64,000 nt of DNA from Thraustochytrium sp. TN22 (taxonomy: Eukaryota > Sar > Bigyra > Thraustochytrida > Thraustochytriidae): NCBI GenBank assembly GCA_013306675.1, contig JABLUY010000030.1:112302-176301 (forward strand), given 5' to 3'. The position numbers and the translations under genes were made by a program. Each line of letters opens with the position of its first letter. Positions within the stretch are counted from its first letter, which is position 1. The notes under the pieces are model-generated. The model was not told where the DNA came from and did no database searches. It saw only the letters and a program-made list of their open reading frames with translations. This document shows, piece by piece, positions 36,748-46,314 of this stretch.

Positions 36748-37516
36748 AGCTTCGGCCGGGTTGTTGAGCAGAAGAGACAAAAGACACAGAGAGAGAGCGA
36801 GAGCTACGCGCGGCCGCGAGCCATGTCATGTGGACCGAGCTGGTTCGAGGCGATGCTTGGAGAGGCTCGAGGCTACACGGCGAGTTTTGGGCTGCACTGC
36901 ACAGAGGGGCGGTATGCCATAGGAGAAATGCTTGTTTACCTTTTTTTGGGTGGGTTCGTTGGCGGGTTTGTGTTTCCAGGCATGCCTGCCTGCTGAAACC
37001 AACGACATGATGGGCGACGCGGAAAGCCTTGGGCCCGACAGCGAAAGCGGAGAACATTGCTTGTTGATGGCTCGACCGGGTGTGAATGAATTGGAGAGGC
37101 TCGAGGCTACACGGCGAGTTTTGGGCTGCACTGCACAGAGGGGCGGTATGCCATAGGAGAAATGCTTGTTCACCCTTTTTTTGGGTGGGTTCGTTGGCGG
37201 GTTTGTGTTTCCAGGCATGCCTGCTGGAACCAGCGACATGATGATGGGCGACTCGGAAAGCCTTGGGCCCGACAGCGAAAGCGAAGAACATTGCTTGTTG
37301 ATAACTTAGAGGTCAAAGGCTCGACCAGGTGTGAATGAATTTGAGCGCTTGCCGGGTCACTCGTTGGCCAAAGGAAAGATAAAAGGCACGGTGTGGGCCG
37401 CACGTCCAGGCGCTCGGAGACGCCCAAGGAGATGGCCCCCGGCCATGCACAAGCGCGAACGAAGACGGCGCTCGCGTACTTGCTTGATTGCTTGGCGACG
37501 GCGCAGACCTGCATAT
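36748..37516. other. Convergent spacer between Snf7 and GPC1 genes
   Basis: 769 bp dominated by a 234-bp tandem duplication (listed separately). No protein-like frame. It would be transcribed from both sides as 3' UTR. Confidence 0.5.
36859..37344 (+). repeat. Tandem duplication, period about 234 bp
   Basis: Copy 1 (36859-37092) and copy 2 (37093-37344) both start GGAGAGGCTCGAGGCTACAC and share TATGCCATAGGAGAAATGC, CCTTGGGCCCGACAGCGAA and GTGTGAATGAATT. Copy 2 has small insertions and deletions. Each holds a T-run flanked by ACCC/GGGT arms that can form a hairpin (CACCC, seven T, GGGTG in copy 2). Confidence 0.9.
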
Positions 37517-39004
37517 TTAGAGCGGGATGGGGTCGTCCTCGTCGGGCTGGCTGCTGGATTCGCTGCTGTCCTCCTCCTCTTCGGGCTCCTCGTCGCGGTT
37601 GGCGAGAAGAGCGGCCTCGCGCTCGCGACGGAGCTGATCGCGCTCGGTCTCGTTGGGCGGCGCGCAAAAGCCCTTGAGGCGGGTCTTGGAGGCGGACTCG
37701 CGCTTGGAGGCCGACTCGCGCTTGGAGGCGGACTCGCGCTTGGACGAGGACTCGCGCTTGGACGAGGACTCGCGCTTGGACGAGGACTCGCGCTTGGAGA
37801 GGCGCTTGGAGGAGGAGGAGCTGGACCGCAGGCCCTCCTCGTAGCGCTTGACGAAGACATGAAAGAGGAAGCCAGCACCGTTCCAGAGCGAGACAACGCA
37901 GGCGAAGATGAGGAAGGCGCGGTGCAGGTTGCGGGAGTGGAAGAGAATGGGCGCGGGCAGAAAGGTGGCGATCGTGAAGAGGCACTGCGCAGCGACGAAG
38001 AGGCCAATGGCGACGGCCGGCTTGCGCGAGAGGTCGAGGTCCTCGTCCTCGTCGAGCAGGCGCATCTTGCGTCCGGCCTGCACCATGAGGCCGTGGATGC
38101 CGTTCTTCTTGTCGCGCACGATCCAGCGCAGGCTAGTCATGAGCGAAGGGTCCTCGTCGAACTTGGCCTTGTCGACGTACTCGGTGAGGAAGAGGTAGGC
38201 GGCCTGCCAGGCGATGTAGACGACAAAGGGGACAAGGAAGCCGGAGGCGAGCGAGAGCGAGCAGTTGGGGCCCGAGCACATGGGCGAGGGGTCGAGGTTC
38301 CAGCGCTCCGAGTAGCTGAGCACGGCCGGGCAAATGTGGATAAAGGTGGAGGTGACCTTGTCGACGTCGTGGAAGACGAGGCTGTTGCGCCAGGCGACGA
38401 CGGCCCACATGAGCGGGCCGTTGGCCGCGACGAAGTTGACCTGCCAGAAGAAGGTGCTCTTGGGCATAAAGAGCGCGTTGATGACGCAGAGCGAGTTGGT
38501 CAGGTAGCAGTAGTCGTACATGAAATACTGCATGTTCTTGCGCCCGTACAGGTAGACGCGCGCGCCGAGCAGAAAGATGGTGGCGGCCGAGAAGTAGAAG
38601 CGGAAGAGCTCGGGAGTGCGCATGGCCACGTACTGCGTGGCCTGCAAGAAGAGGATGGAAAGCACGTAGGTGACCTTGTCGATGGTCTTGACGACCTTGT
38701 ACTTTTGGAGCCACTCCTCGATGGAGAGGTCGCCGCGGCCCGTGACGGCCTTGCGCAGCGCCGGCGTGGCGCGCTCGCGGAACTCGCCCGTGTGCTCCTC
38801 GATCCTGTCCAGCGTGCGCTGCAGGTGCGGCAGCACCTCGTCCTGCTGCTCCTGGATGTTCTCGCGCAGGCGCTCCAGGCGCGCCTGCGCCTTCTCGCTC
38901 ATCTCCGCGCGCGTCTCATCGAGCCCGCGCAGCACGTCCGACACCTGTCGCACAAACTTGCGGTTCGCCTCCACGATCTGCTCCGTCGTGCGCCTGCCGC
39001 CCAT
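37517..39004 (-). CDS. GPC1: Glycerophosphocholine acyltransferase (GPC1 family, DUF2838)
   Basis: 495 residues. The N-terminal 90 are coiled-coil-like. About eight membrane helices follow, with the family signature YCYLTNSLCVINALF, ANGPLMWAVVAWRNSLVFHD and DKVTSTFIHICPAVLSY, then SGFLVPFVVYIAWQAAYLF. Yeast Gpc1 re-acylates glycerophosphocholine to lyso-PC in the ER and shapes PC acyl composition. The C-terminal cytosolic tail has six SKRES repeats, then an acidic Glu/Ser/Asp stretch. The repeats offer many basic-Ser phosphorylation sites and look recently expanded. The gene converges on Snf7. Confidence 0.9.
   Translation of the reverse strand: MGGRRTTEQIVEANRKFVRQVSDVLRGLDETRAEMSEKAQARLERLRENIQEQQDEVLPHLQRTLDRIEEHTGEFRERATPALRKAVTGRGDLSIEEWLQKYKVVKTIDKVTYVLSILFLQATQYVAMRTPELFRFYFSAATIFLLGARVYLYGRKNMQYFMYDYCYLTNSLCVINALFMPKSTFFWQVNFVAANGPLMWAVVAWRNSLVFHDVDKVTSTFIHICPAVLSYSERWNLDPSPMCSGPNCSLSLASGFLVPFVVYIAWQAAYLFLTEYVDKAKFDEDPSLMTSLRWIVRDKKNGIHGLMVQAGRKMRLLDEDEDLDLSRKPAVAIGLFVAAQCLFTIATFLPAPILFHSRNLHRAFLIFACVVSLWNGAGFLFHVFVKRYEEGLRSSSSSSKRLSKRESSSKRESSSKRESSSKRESASKRESASKRESASKTRLKGFCAPPNETERDQLRREREAALLANRDEEPEEEEDSSESSSQPDEDDPIPL
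37683..37800 (-). repeat. 18-bp coding repeats in the GPC1 tail
   Basis: About six 18-bp units encode SSKRES/ASKRES in tandem. Plus-strand units read GGACGAGGACTCGCGCTT or the AGGC variants. Confidence 0.85.
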
Positions 39005-39867
39005 CTCGCCTGTCCCCGCTCAAGTCGCAGTCGCAGTACCTGCCCTGGTCCTTCTCCTCCCGCGTGTGTACGTGCTCGTCCCGCGCGCACGCGCCGCCTC
39101 AGAGCTTCTGCTCCGGACACCCGCCGCCGCCGCGTCTGCCGCGGCGGGCCGCGGCCTCGGCCGCCGCGCTCCTGCCTGCGCCGCCGCCGCCGCCGCCGCC
39201 GCGCGCCGCCGCCGCCGTCCTCGCGCGCGAGCCTTGACTTGGCGCCGGCGATTGCGGACTTGCCGCCGCCCGTGTCGCGGAGGACGCCTGCGCGCGGTCC
39301 CGGACGCCGCCGAGAAGGGGCGAGAAGAGGCGGGAAGAGGCGCGGCGAGGCGCAGCGACGCTCTGCGGCTGCGCTGCGGAAGTTCACCAGCGAAACGCCG
39401 GGGTCGGCGGGGTGGACCGCCGGTGACGGCGGGCGCATGGACTTGGAGCATCGCCGTCGAGCAGTAAGATAAGGTACTGACAGTGCCTGGTTGCTGGCCG
39501 GTGGTGGTGATACTGATACTACCCTTGGACGAGCAAGTGGAGGCCGGCTGACTGACGGCTGGCACTGCAAGGCGCAAGCTTTGAGGCTGCGCTGGCTAGC
39601 CTATAGAGCCTCGGTTCGATGAGGAAGCGAATGATAACCTCGAGAAGAGCTGGATAGGGTACCAGCACTACTTGGAGAGCAGCCTCGAGCTGGCAGCCTC
39701 TGGCTAGCGAGGTCGGTTCGCTCGGCGAGGCGAAACTGGCTGACTGGCGACTGAGGCGCAGAGCCGGTCCTGCCCTGGCCGTGGCGGCGACCCGCCGATC
39801 CTTCGCGCTCATTGTCTGACAGGGCGCACTGCAGGGGCAAAGATTGCTGTCACTCTTACTGGGTTGG
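39005..39867. other. Intergenic region upstream of GPC1, downstream of COQ5
   Basis: The GPC1-proximal 450 bp are very GC-rich with GCCGCC runs (about 39120-39220). The rest is lower GC. A TTCGAT-containing hairpin near 39610 is not a tRNA arm. No gene recognised. Confidence 0.5.
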
Positions 39868-40842
39868 TCAGAGCTTGTAGCCGGAGTGGATGGCAACAAT
39901 GCCCGAGGTTAGGTTCTCGTGAGTGACGGCGGAGAAACCGGCGTCGCGGATCATCCGCTCAAAGACCCGCTGCTCGGGGAACTTGCGGATGGACTCGACC
40001 AGGTACTGGTAGGCGTCGCGGTCGTTGGCGATGAACTGGCCAATGGCGGGAATGGCGTGGAAGGAGTACTGCTCGTAAATGACCTTGAGCACCGGGTTGG
40101 CGACGTGGGAGAACTCGAGGCACATGAAGCGGCCGCCGGGCTTGAGCACGCGGTGCGCCTCGCGCAGCGCGCGGTCAATGTGCGTCACGTTGCGGATGCC
40201 GAAGGCAATGGTGTAGGCGTCGAAGGACTCGTCCGCGAACTGTGAGAGCGACTCCGCGTTGCCCTCGATGAAGTCCATCTGGCGCTGGTCCGCCGGCGCG
40301 CCAGGCGCGATGAGGCCCTGCTCCTCGGCGCGCGCCTGGCCCACACGGAGCATGCTCGAGTTGATGTCGCAGACCGTCACGTGCACGGGCGGGTCCGAGG
40401 GCGCGAGCGCTTTGCTCTGCTTCATAATGCGAAAGGCGATGTCGCCCGTGCCGCCCGCCACGTCGATCGTGCGCGCGCCGTAGCCCGGGCCGCACACCGG
40501 CAGCAGCCGCCCCACGAAGTGGTCCTTCCACACGCGGTGCAGCGTGCCGCTCATCAGGTCGTTCATCACGTCGTACTGCTCCGCCACGCTGTGGAACACC
40601 CTGCCCACCAGCTCCTCCTTGGCGTCCTCGTCCACGTCGCGGAAGCCGAAGTGCGTCTTGCCCTTGGCGCCGCCCGCCGCCGCCGCCGCGGCCGCGGCCG
40701 CCGCCGCCGCGTCGCCATCGCCTGCCCCGCTGCCGGCGCCGCCCGCCGGCCCGGCGCCGCTGCCGGCAGCCGCGCTCCACGCACGCCGCCCGACCGCGGC
40801 GCCCGCGCCGCGCGCCACGCGCGCTGCCGCCGTCGCCAGCAT
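39868..40842 (-). CDS. COQ5: COQ5 C-methyltransferase of ubiquinone biosynthesis
   Basis: 324 residues. The N-terminal 60 are Arg/Ala-rich with no acid before a poly-Ala tract ([20 protein letters not shown]), a convincing mitochondrial targeting peptide. The methyltransferase begins [20 protein letters not shown]. The UbiE/COQ5 motifs are present: [20 protein letters not shown] site [33 protein letters not shown] and [15 protein letters not shown]. The protein ends VAIHSGYKL. It methylates 2-polyprenyl-6-methoxy-1,4-benzoquinol in the matrix-side CoQ synthome. Confidence 0.96.
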   Translation of the reverse strand: MLATAAARVARGAGAAVGRRAWSAAAGSGAGPAGGAGSGAGDGDAAAAAAAAAAAAGGAKGKTHFGFRDVDEDAKEELVGRVFHSVAEQYDVMNDLMSGTLHRVWKDHFVGRLLPVCGPGYGARTIDVAGGTGDIAFRIMKQSKALAPSDPPVHVTVCDINSSMLRVGQARAEEQGLIAPGAPADQRQMDFIEGNAESLSQFADESFDAYTIAFGIRNVTHIDRALREAHRVLKPGGRFMCLEFSHVANPVLKVIYEQYSFHAIPAIGQFIANDRDAYQYLVESIRKFPEQRVFERMIRDAGFSAVTHENLTSGIVAIHSGYKL

Positions 40843-41394
40843 CTCGCTTGCCCGACGCGATTGGATGCCGCAGATGGATGAATGATTTGATTGTCTGTCA
40901 TGATCACCAGCGACGCGACGGAGCGCAGCGACCATCACGACGTCACGACCAAAGCCTGGCACGACCAAAGCCTCTGCCCTGCACATCGTCATCACGGTGG
41001 TGATACCATGGCGCAGACAGTCCTTCGCACGCAGCTCCTTATGCCATGCACGTCGAGGCGCGGCGCGGAGAAACGAAAAGGAAACCAAAAAAGGTCGAAA
41101 GACGAAGAACACAAATGATTGATGGGTTGCGGATGGACGCGTGGTGGAGGAGGCATCACAACGCCCTCCACGACGCAGACTGGCGAAGCCTGCAACTGAA
41201 TGTGGACGTCGCACGAGCCCACGCTCGACGGGACAAAAACACACATGACTGATTCTACGGATCGTCATGTCGTGCGATGGAAAAAGGGACAGCAGAAAGA
41301 CAGACAGCCGGACCAGCTCTTCCGCTCGCAGATGCGGCACGCAACGACAGAGGGAAGCGCGGATCGAAGGCGAGCGCTGCAGTCGCCAGTCTAG
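40843..41394. other. Intergenic region between COQ5 and PT-repeat gene
   Basis: 552 bp, less GC-rich than flanking genes, with repeated CACGAC/GATCG-type words but no clear repeat and no protein-like frame. It ends in a CTAGCTAG palindrome that overlaps the stop of the next gene. Confidence 0.5.
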
Positions 41395-42720
41395 CTAGAG
41401 GTTGGGAATGGTGACGACTTTGGCGACCGGGACGACGTACTCAGCTTCGGCGATGGTGTCATCGTACGACTTGGAGCCGCACACCATCTTGGCCGGCCCG
41501 CGTCGGCGCACAAAGAAGACCCCAGCAGCGATGGCAGCAACGATGGCGGCGCCGCCCGCCGCGCTGGCAGCCGCGACGATGGTCGTGCTGTCTTCTGAAG
41601 CATCTTCCTGGCTCGACGCGGGACTGGTCCCTTCGGGCGAGGTGGGCGGCGTCGTCGAGCCGGCGCCTGCGCCTTCGCCCTCGGCCGCGCGCGTAGGCGA
41701 GGCCGTCGGGCTCACAGAGACGGTAGGCAGCATCGTTGGGTACCCCGTGGGGTCCTCCGTGGGGTAGGCCGTGGGAAAGGCCGTTGGAAAGGCCGTGGGG
41801 TAGGCCGTGGGAAAGGTCGTAGGAAAGGCCGTGGGGAAGGCCGTGGGGTACTCCGTGGGAAAGGCCGTGGGGTACTCCGTGGGGTAGGCCGTGGGAAAGG
41901 CCGTGGGGAACTCGGTGGGCACGTGTGTGGGGAACGTCGTGGGAAGGTCCGTGGGAGGGTCGGATGGTGCGGATGTGGTCGTGATCTCGAATTCGTCGCC
42001 ATCAAACGCAACATCAGTGTCGTCGATTCCACCGACTGCCCAGTTTGCCGCGTCGAGAACAGAGGCAAGCATCGAGTTGCGCGCGTCCACCGTCCCGCCA
42101 GTATACACAGCATCTGACGCGCTGTAGGTGGTTGTACCTGTAGCAATGCCCCCAATCAGGTAATTGGTCTCGGTCACGTCCGCGAGAGCAATTTGTTCAT
42201 CGAGATCGGTCGGGAGCGAGTCGGTCCTGCGGTACTCCAGGCCGAAAATAAACGTAGGGCTCGCTGCGGTGCCGGTGAAGACGAGCATGCTCCCTGGATT
42301 TTCGGTGAGCTTGAAGTACCCTTCCTGGCTCACAATCGTGTTGCTCTCAGTGTCGTCGTAGGTGTTCCCTGAGTTCTTCTCCAGGCAGATGAGGCTACCA
42401 GCGCTGAGGCCCGCCGCCAAGTTGATCGTGAGTTGCAGAATGCCGCTGGTATCGCTGGAGGACGCGATTGTACTTGTAGCCGGGAAGCTGGTTGTGTATG
42501 TCATGTCCGCGATGAAGAAAGTCGTGTACTGCTCCAGGTCCACGAGCGTGAGGAGGTACACCTTGGTCACTGCGCTTGCGGCATCGACGTTGCTCTCTGC
42601 GGACTCGTAGCCAACGATAACGATGTCGCCCGGCACGAGTGTGGTCTCGGCGTCCGCCCAGCCGCAGCACGCCGCCGCGACCAGCGCCAGCGCCAGCTCC
42701 GCGAGCCTGCGTGCCGCCAT
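41395..42720 (-). CDS. Type I membrane protein with PT-rich repeats
   Basis: 441 residues from the ATG at 42720. The signal peptide is RRLAELALALVAAACC with likely cleavage after GWADA. The extracellular domain (about 25-250) begins GDIVIVGYESAES and has a beta-rich, Thr/Ser-rich sequence. A stalk of about 19 four-residue units (FPTA, YPTE, FPTE and variants) spans about 255-335. A transmembrane helix AAGGAAIVAAIAAGVFFV with RRR stop-transfer follows, then a short cytosolic tail (PAKMVCGSKSYDDTI). FPT/YPT repeats are common in stramenopile surface proteins and are probably O-glycosylated stalks. The ectodomain family was not recognised, though GDIVIVGY resembles starts of secreted beta-sandwich domains. 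A surface adhesin or receptor role is inference. Confidence 0.8.
   Translation of the reverse strand: MAARRLAELALALVAAACCGWADAETTLVPGDIVIVGYESAESNVDAASAVTKVYLLTLVDLEQYTTFFIADMTYTTSFPATSTIASSSDTSGILQLTINLAAGLSAGSLICLEKNSGNTYDDTESNTIVSQEGYFKLTENPGSMLVFTGTAASPTFIFGLEYRRTDSLPTDLDEQIALADVTETNYLIGGIATGTTTYSASDAVYTGGTVDARNSMLASVLDAANWAVGGIDDTDVAFDGDEFEITTTSAPSDPPTDLPTTFPTHVPTEFPTAFPTAYPTEYPTAFPTEYPTAFPTAFPTTFPTAYPTAFPTAFPTAYPTEDPTGYPTMLPTVSVSPTASPTRAAEGEGAGAGSTTPPTSPEGTSPASSQEDASEDSTTIVAAASAAGGAAIVAAIAAGVFFVRRRGPAKMVCGSKSYDDTIAEAEYVVPVAKVVTIPNL
41730..41965 (-). repeat. 12-bp coding repeats (PT-rich stalk)
   Basis: About 19 imperfect 12-bp units, on the plus strand of the form GCCGTGGGGAAG / GCCGTGGGGTAC, encode the FPT/YPT stalk. 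Confidence 0.9.
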
Positions 42721-45700
42721 GGCCACCGTGACCGCACGCGCGTCTCGCCGCCGCCTGCCTCCTCGTTGCAGGTATGCTATCGTCAGTGCCTGGGTGCCAC
42801 GCCACAGGCTGCCTCGAGCGTGGCGTGCTAGCTAGCTCTAGAGAGCTAGGCTAGGCTAGCTATAGCACCGTGGCGTCTTGAGTTTGACTGAACTTGAAGG
42901 AAGATTACTTCAAGTGAAGCACTGGCACGCGAGGCATGTGGACCTCCTCCCCCTTGCAAGGCTTGCACTTGCACAGCACGACACGCGCGGGCCAAACATC
43001 GGACGAGGCTGGGCAGCTTTGCTTCCTCACCGCCTCCCGCCAGCGATGCGATGGATAGTCGCGCGGCGGGGGAGAGAGTGAGTGGCACTCACACTTCCCG
43101 CTTCAGGCTCCTCGCTCGTGCTGGCTGTGGTGACTGGCGACACGCCTCCGCGGCCCACGTGCGCCACGTGCGAGCGCATCGCCGCATCCATCTTCAAGCG
43201 AGCGAGCGCGAACAAGCCCGCACGCGGCGCGCAGAGCAAGCCGTGAGTCGTTCTTGCAACCCACGCGCCAGGCTGACCGTCCGAGTCGCGGCCCGCGCGT
43301 GCAGCGCCCCTGCAGCGCCAAGCAACCCCAAGCAGCGCCAAGCAGCGTCAGCATCGTCGGCCGCGGAGCGCGGCTCTCTCCAGGACTCTGGTGGTAGTTA
43401 TAGCTTCTACAGTTAGCTTTGAAAGGGTGCTCAGGATGCCGACCAGCTGCGCCGTTTGGCCGTCGGCCAGCAACAGCCTGAGCTGCTGCAGCCAGGCACT
43501 GGCACGGCCCCAGCTCCAGGCTCGGCTGGCGCGGCAGCGCGTGCAGAGCAGAAGCAACGCCTGCGTCAGAGCACGCTGGAAGGGCCAAGGTCGTAATGAC
43601 GCGAGGCTGCGCGCTCAACTGCGGCTCAAGGCTTCGTGGAGCAGACGCACGAACGAGCGACGAGCGAGACGCTGCAGCCGGACAGCGCGTGCACCGGCCG
43701 AGAGAGCGAAGAGCTCGCGACTGGACTTTCCGCCTTTCCGGGGGGCGCACGAACGCCCACGTGTCGGCGCTTTGAGATGGCAAGGTGGAGTCCAGATTTT
43801 CGGAGCGTGCTGCCAGCGACTAGCCCGTGTGGACGTCAGCACGCGTCAGCACCCAGCGCATCGGCCAGCGGCAAGACGGAGCCGCCACTGGCCCGCCAGT
43901 CCAAACTTGAAGGCTGCTTGGACCCGGCGGTGGCGTCTGGCGGCGCCTGGCGGACAGAGGCCGCGTGAGCAAAGACTTCGCACAATAGCTCGCGCACACT
44001 GTCCCCGCGGTCCCCACGCACACCTAAAGAGGTGTGCGCTTCAATCAAAAGGACTATTTAATTGGGTCATTTCGTGGTACCTGGTACCTGGTACCATACC
44101 AGCACATGGCGGGACTGTCGTTGGTACTGATACCATCACCGCCAGCCGACGGCACCTTCCTCATGGCAGGGTGAAAGCATCACGTCAAGATCCACTCCAG
44201 CCAACTCGCAGCAATCAAGTTGGATACGCGTGCAGCTCAGAGACGGCTCAGATGTAAATCGTGCCGCGGGACACGGATCTGCCGCGCATCTTTGGTTATG
44301 AACAGATGCGCATCTTCTTTGCCTTGGCCTGGATTAGATTCGCATCACCCTGGCCGCAGCAAGAGACGACCAAGCAAGCGCTTGGCCTGCTCTGAGGCGA
44401 TCTCAAGGAGGTTTGTTTGCAGCAGGAACGCCAGGCTGACTTCAGCCCAAGCAAGAGCTGTGAGGCCGCTGAGGCGCCTCAAGCGTAAAGCCTGGCAGTA
44501 GTTAGCGCCTCGGCCGACACAGCACTGGCAGCGCCCGACACCCGAATCTCGCCTTCCTCTCGCTCAACTCGCCACCCTTGACAGCAGCCAGGCACTGGCA
44601 GCCTGCTGGCTGCCTGGCTGTCGTGAGTAGGTTCACGCTTCCACGGCAGTGTCAACGCAACCAAAAGAGCTCGGAGTTTCTTCTCGGAGCTGAGGCGGCG
44701 GCCGAAACCCCAGGTCCGCTCGTTGAGCGACGCCCGGGCGCCGCCCGGCACGGCGGCAGTCAGAGCTTTGTAAGCGCCCCCGCCCCCGCGTGGGTGCAGC
44801 GCCGCGCAGCGCCGCGCAGCTCCGCGCAGCGCCGCCCAGCCGCCCAGGAGTCAGGCAAGTTCGCATGCATGGCGGCGCGTGCACCTTGGCAGGTCCTCCT
44901 ATTCCCCGCAGCTGGACAAGATGCCTCTTGCATTCTGCATCGCCACCCTACACGCACATCAATCATCCAACGATGGCCGGCGGAAGCTAGGCTAATCCAC
45001 GCTCACAGGGACGCCTGTCGCTAGCTAGAGCTAGCTCTTGCTCGCGCTTGTGCTCGTGCTCGAGCCTCTCTCTCAAGGACCGTCCGGGCTCGGACCAGGT
45101 GCCGCGCGCTGCAGCGCCGCCCGCGGTCCGCTAGGCACTCTTGAATGCCGTGCTTTGCTCGCGAGCTCGCCGAGCGGATGATCCACCGACCCGGATCAAG
45201 AAACAGGGCCACGCCAGCTGGCCGGAGGTTGCGTCGAGGCTCATGGCGGTGGTCGACGCGCGAGTCAGGCTGGCTGGCGTGCCGTGGGGTAGCGCGAGCG
45301 TGCTGTGCGTGCAGCGGATGGTGGCTGCGAGCTCGTGGCGCGACTCGCGACCGACCACGACCGGAAGCAGTCTGAGTCAGCGGTGGCTCGGCGGGCTGAG
45401 GGCGCGCGCGGGGCCGGGCATGGCGACGTCGTGCCGAAAGGCTTGCTCGTTCGCGCGCGCTCACGCGGTCTCGTCGCCACCATAGATGTACCAGTACAAT
45501 CGCATGCGCCGATGGCACGATGCGCCGATGCGCCGAGGTCCGAGCTCCCAGCTGCCGTGGTGAGAGCAAAAGGAAAGCACAGCTCGCGCGGAATGATGGA
45601 TCGTGGCATCGTGCCATGGCCGAGCGAACGCCCGCGCCTTGCTTCGCTCCGCTTCGACGGCTTGGAGCTGCTCGCAGTGCTCGGAGCGTGAAGGAGAACC

Positions 45701-46314
45701 CGCCGTGGCCGACGGCACGCGCAGCCGCCGCGCGTCGCCCTGACCGTGGCCGTCTGCATTGCCGTCGTCGTCGTGCCATCCGTGGCCTGTGCCAGCCATC
45801 ACCAGCGAGGAAAGCACTGTGGATTGTGTCTGCGACTCTTGCCGGAGCAGAGCGGGGCAAACATGGTAGGCCCGGCGCAAGGAAAGCAACGCAGGGTGGA
45901 TGCCGACGGCGGAATGGTGGGTTACGCGGCCGGCGTCCCGCGTCGTCTTCATCCAAGATGCAGAGCGGCCCTGCAACGCACGCTGCCCGCCGCCCATTCT
46001 TGAGGAGGGGTGAACCATGGAAAATCAATGTGCACGCACGCAAACACGCACGCACGCACGCACACAGCAGTCTGCAGCCCAAGCCGTAACCCGAGCTACC
46101 CGCCACCGACAGGCCAGCCCCCGCCCTCTCTCCCGCACTGCAAATGACTTAGCAGAGACACTCGATCACCGTCCCCCTCCCCGGCGCATCTTCGCGCAGA
46201 TTCCGCGGCGGCGGCGCGGCGCGGCGCGGCGGTCGGCGGTCGGCGGCTCGGAGCAAACCCGAAACATTGGAGAGGAGAAAAGCGAGGCCTTCCTCTTCTT
46301 GCACAGCAAGCAAC
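42721..46314. other. 3.6-kb region without a recognisable gene
   Basis: The largest gene-free stretch. Several frames over 200 codons exist on both strands, but they are rich in Arg/Ser/Cys/His with no domain-like segments, as expected of non-coding GC-rich DNA. Visible structure: CTAGCTAG palindromes (42828-42835, 45021-45028), three tandem GGTACCT units (44076-44096), GCGCAGCGCC decamer repeats (about 44798-44838) and a CACG/ACGC run (about 46031-46068). The last 150 bp should hold the 5'-nucleotidase promoter. Confidence 0.5.
44076..44096. repeat. Three tandem GGTACCT units
   Basis: GGTACC recurs at 44076, 44083 and 44090 with period 7, followed by an imperfect ATACC. The 6-mer is self-complementary, so the block can pair with itself. 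Confidence 0.8.

Noticed and set aside
39601-39640. CCTCGGTTCGATGAGG resembling a tRNA B box
   Set aside because: It forms a 4-bp hairpin with an 8-nt loop, lacks the conserved C61, and has no tRNA body around it.
43391-44257. 288-codon plus-strand frame
   Set aside because: Same reasons: Arg/Ser-rich, no domain, crosses lower-GC spacer sequence with no change in quality.
45021-46106. 361-codon minus-strand frame in the gene-free region
   Set aside because: No ordered segments, high Cys/Arg/His content, no signal of codon bias, and overlapping frames on the other strand of similar length.
42721-46314. Possible transposon in the 3.6-kb gene-free stretch
   Set aside because: No terminal inverted or direct long repeats and no transposase, reverse transcriptase or integrase-like frame were seen.
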